Notes under the pieces: generated by a model
Databases searched by the model: none
The model's input: the letters and a program-made list of their open reading frames with translations, nothing else
Told to the model about the DNA's origin: nothing
Program-made: the position numbers and the translations under genes
Shown: piece by piece, positions 13,144-13,208 of the stretch
Position numbering within the stretch: position 1 is the stretch's first letter
Layout: the number at the start of each line of letters is the position of its first letter
Source of the DNA: H2-BAC3 sp045863035
GTDB taxonomy: Bacteria > Bacteroidota > Ignavibacteria > Ignavibacteriales > Ignavibacteriaceae
Length of the DNA: 13,208 nucleotides
NCBI GenBank assembly: GCA_045863035.1
Contig: BTUV01000083.1
Coordinates: 1-13,208, forward strand
Direction of reading: 5' to 3'

Positions 13144-13167
13144 CACAATTCACAATTCATAATTCAC
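13144..13167. repeat. short tandem repeat (CACAATT, three units)
   Basis: CACAATT-CACAATT-CATAATT-CAC directly abuts the insertion sequence end. It is an intergenic simple repeat with no recognised function. Confidence 0.55.
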
Positions 13168-13208
13168 CCTTGTTATCCTGTAATTCTTAAACCCGGTATA
13201 TATTTCGA

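Noticed and set aside
12545..13150. Target site duplication around the insertion sequence
   Set aside because: Only three bases (ACA) are shared near the ends, not aligned with the inverted repeat borders.

Overview
The window is a draft or metagenome-style scaffold: it has a 100-base N gap at 8239-8338, moderate GC and AT-rich spacers. Short intergenic repeats (an ACTTTTA/TAACTTTT run near 412-447, a CACAATT run at 13144-13167 and a CCCTTCTCCTT/AAGGAGAAGGG hairpin) look to me like those of the Bacteroidota/Chlorobiota group, possibly Ignavibacteria. That placement is an inference from style only. Most genes have no BLAST-obvious identity by eye, and many intergenic gaps hold nothing recognisable, which fits an accessory island.

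Layout. 1-535 is gene-free and repeat-rich. 536-2411 holds four separate small genes on the + strand: an unknown 83-aa protein, a GNAT-like acetyltransferase, an unknown 106-aa protein and a YkvA/DUF1232 protein. 2629-6496 is a + strand operon built around a TerY-P/Yeg-type phosphorylation triad: a YegI-like protein kinase, a TerY/YegL-like VWA protein and a PP2C phosphatase, with an unknown small protein on each side. 6520-7185 (- strand) is a P-loop kinase of the NEDD4-binding-protein-2-like/polynucleotide-kinase type. 7186-7888 has no gene that I can see. 7884-8442 is a 194-bp direct repeat present twice. Each copy encodes an Asn/Asp-rich micropeptide of 47-57 aa on the - strand, and the assembly gap falls inside the second copy.

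8645-12428 is a second, tightly packed + strand operon of four genes. It encodes a small protein with a PemK/MazF-like pattern, a protein whose C-terminus looks like a sigma-70 region-4 helix-turn-helix, a protein whose N-terminus looks like a Cys-less anti-sigma domain, and a stand-alone Lon (S16) protease domain lacking any ATPase. In the last, the Ser-Lys dyad has exactly the spacing of E. coli Lon. 12554-13143 is an internally deleted insertion sequence with intact 17-bp terminal inverted repeats.

How the parts may work together (inference): the kinase/phosphatase pair could set a phosphorylation state read by the VWA scaffold. The second operon has the parts for a proteolysis-controlled transcription switch, in which a Lon-like protease could remove an anti-sigma-like partner and free a sigma-like protein, with a possible MazF-like protein as effector. 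Nothing in the sequence proves that the two operons act together. The most novel item is the Lon-like/sigma-like/anti-sigma-like/PemK-like operon; the second is the duplicated micropeptide locus.
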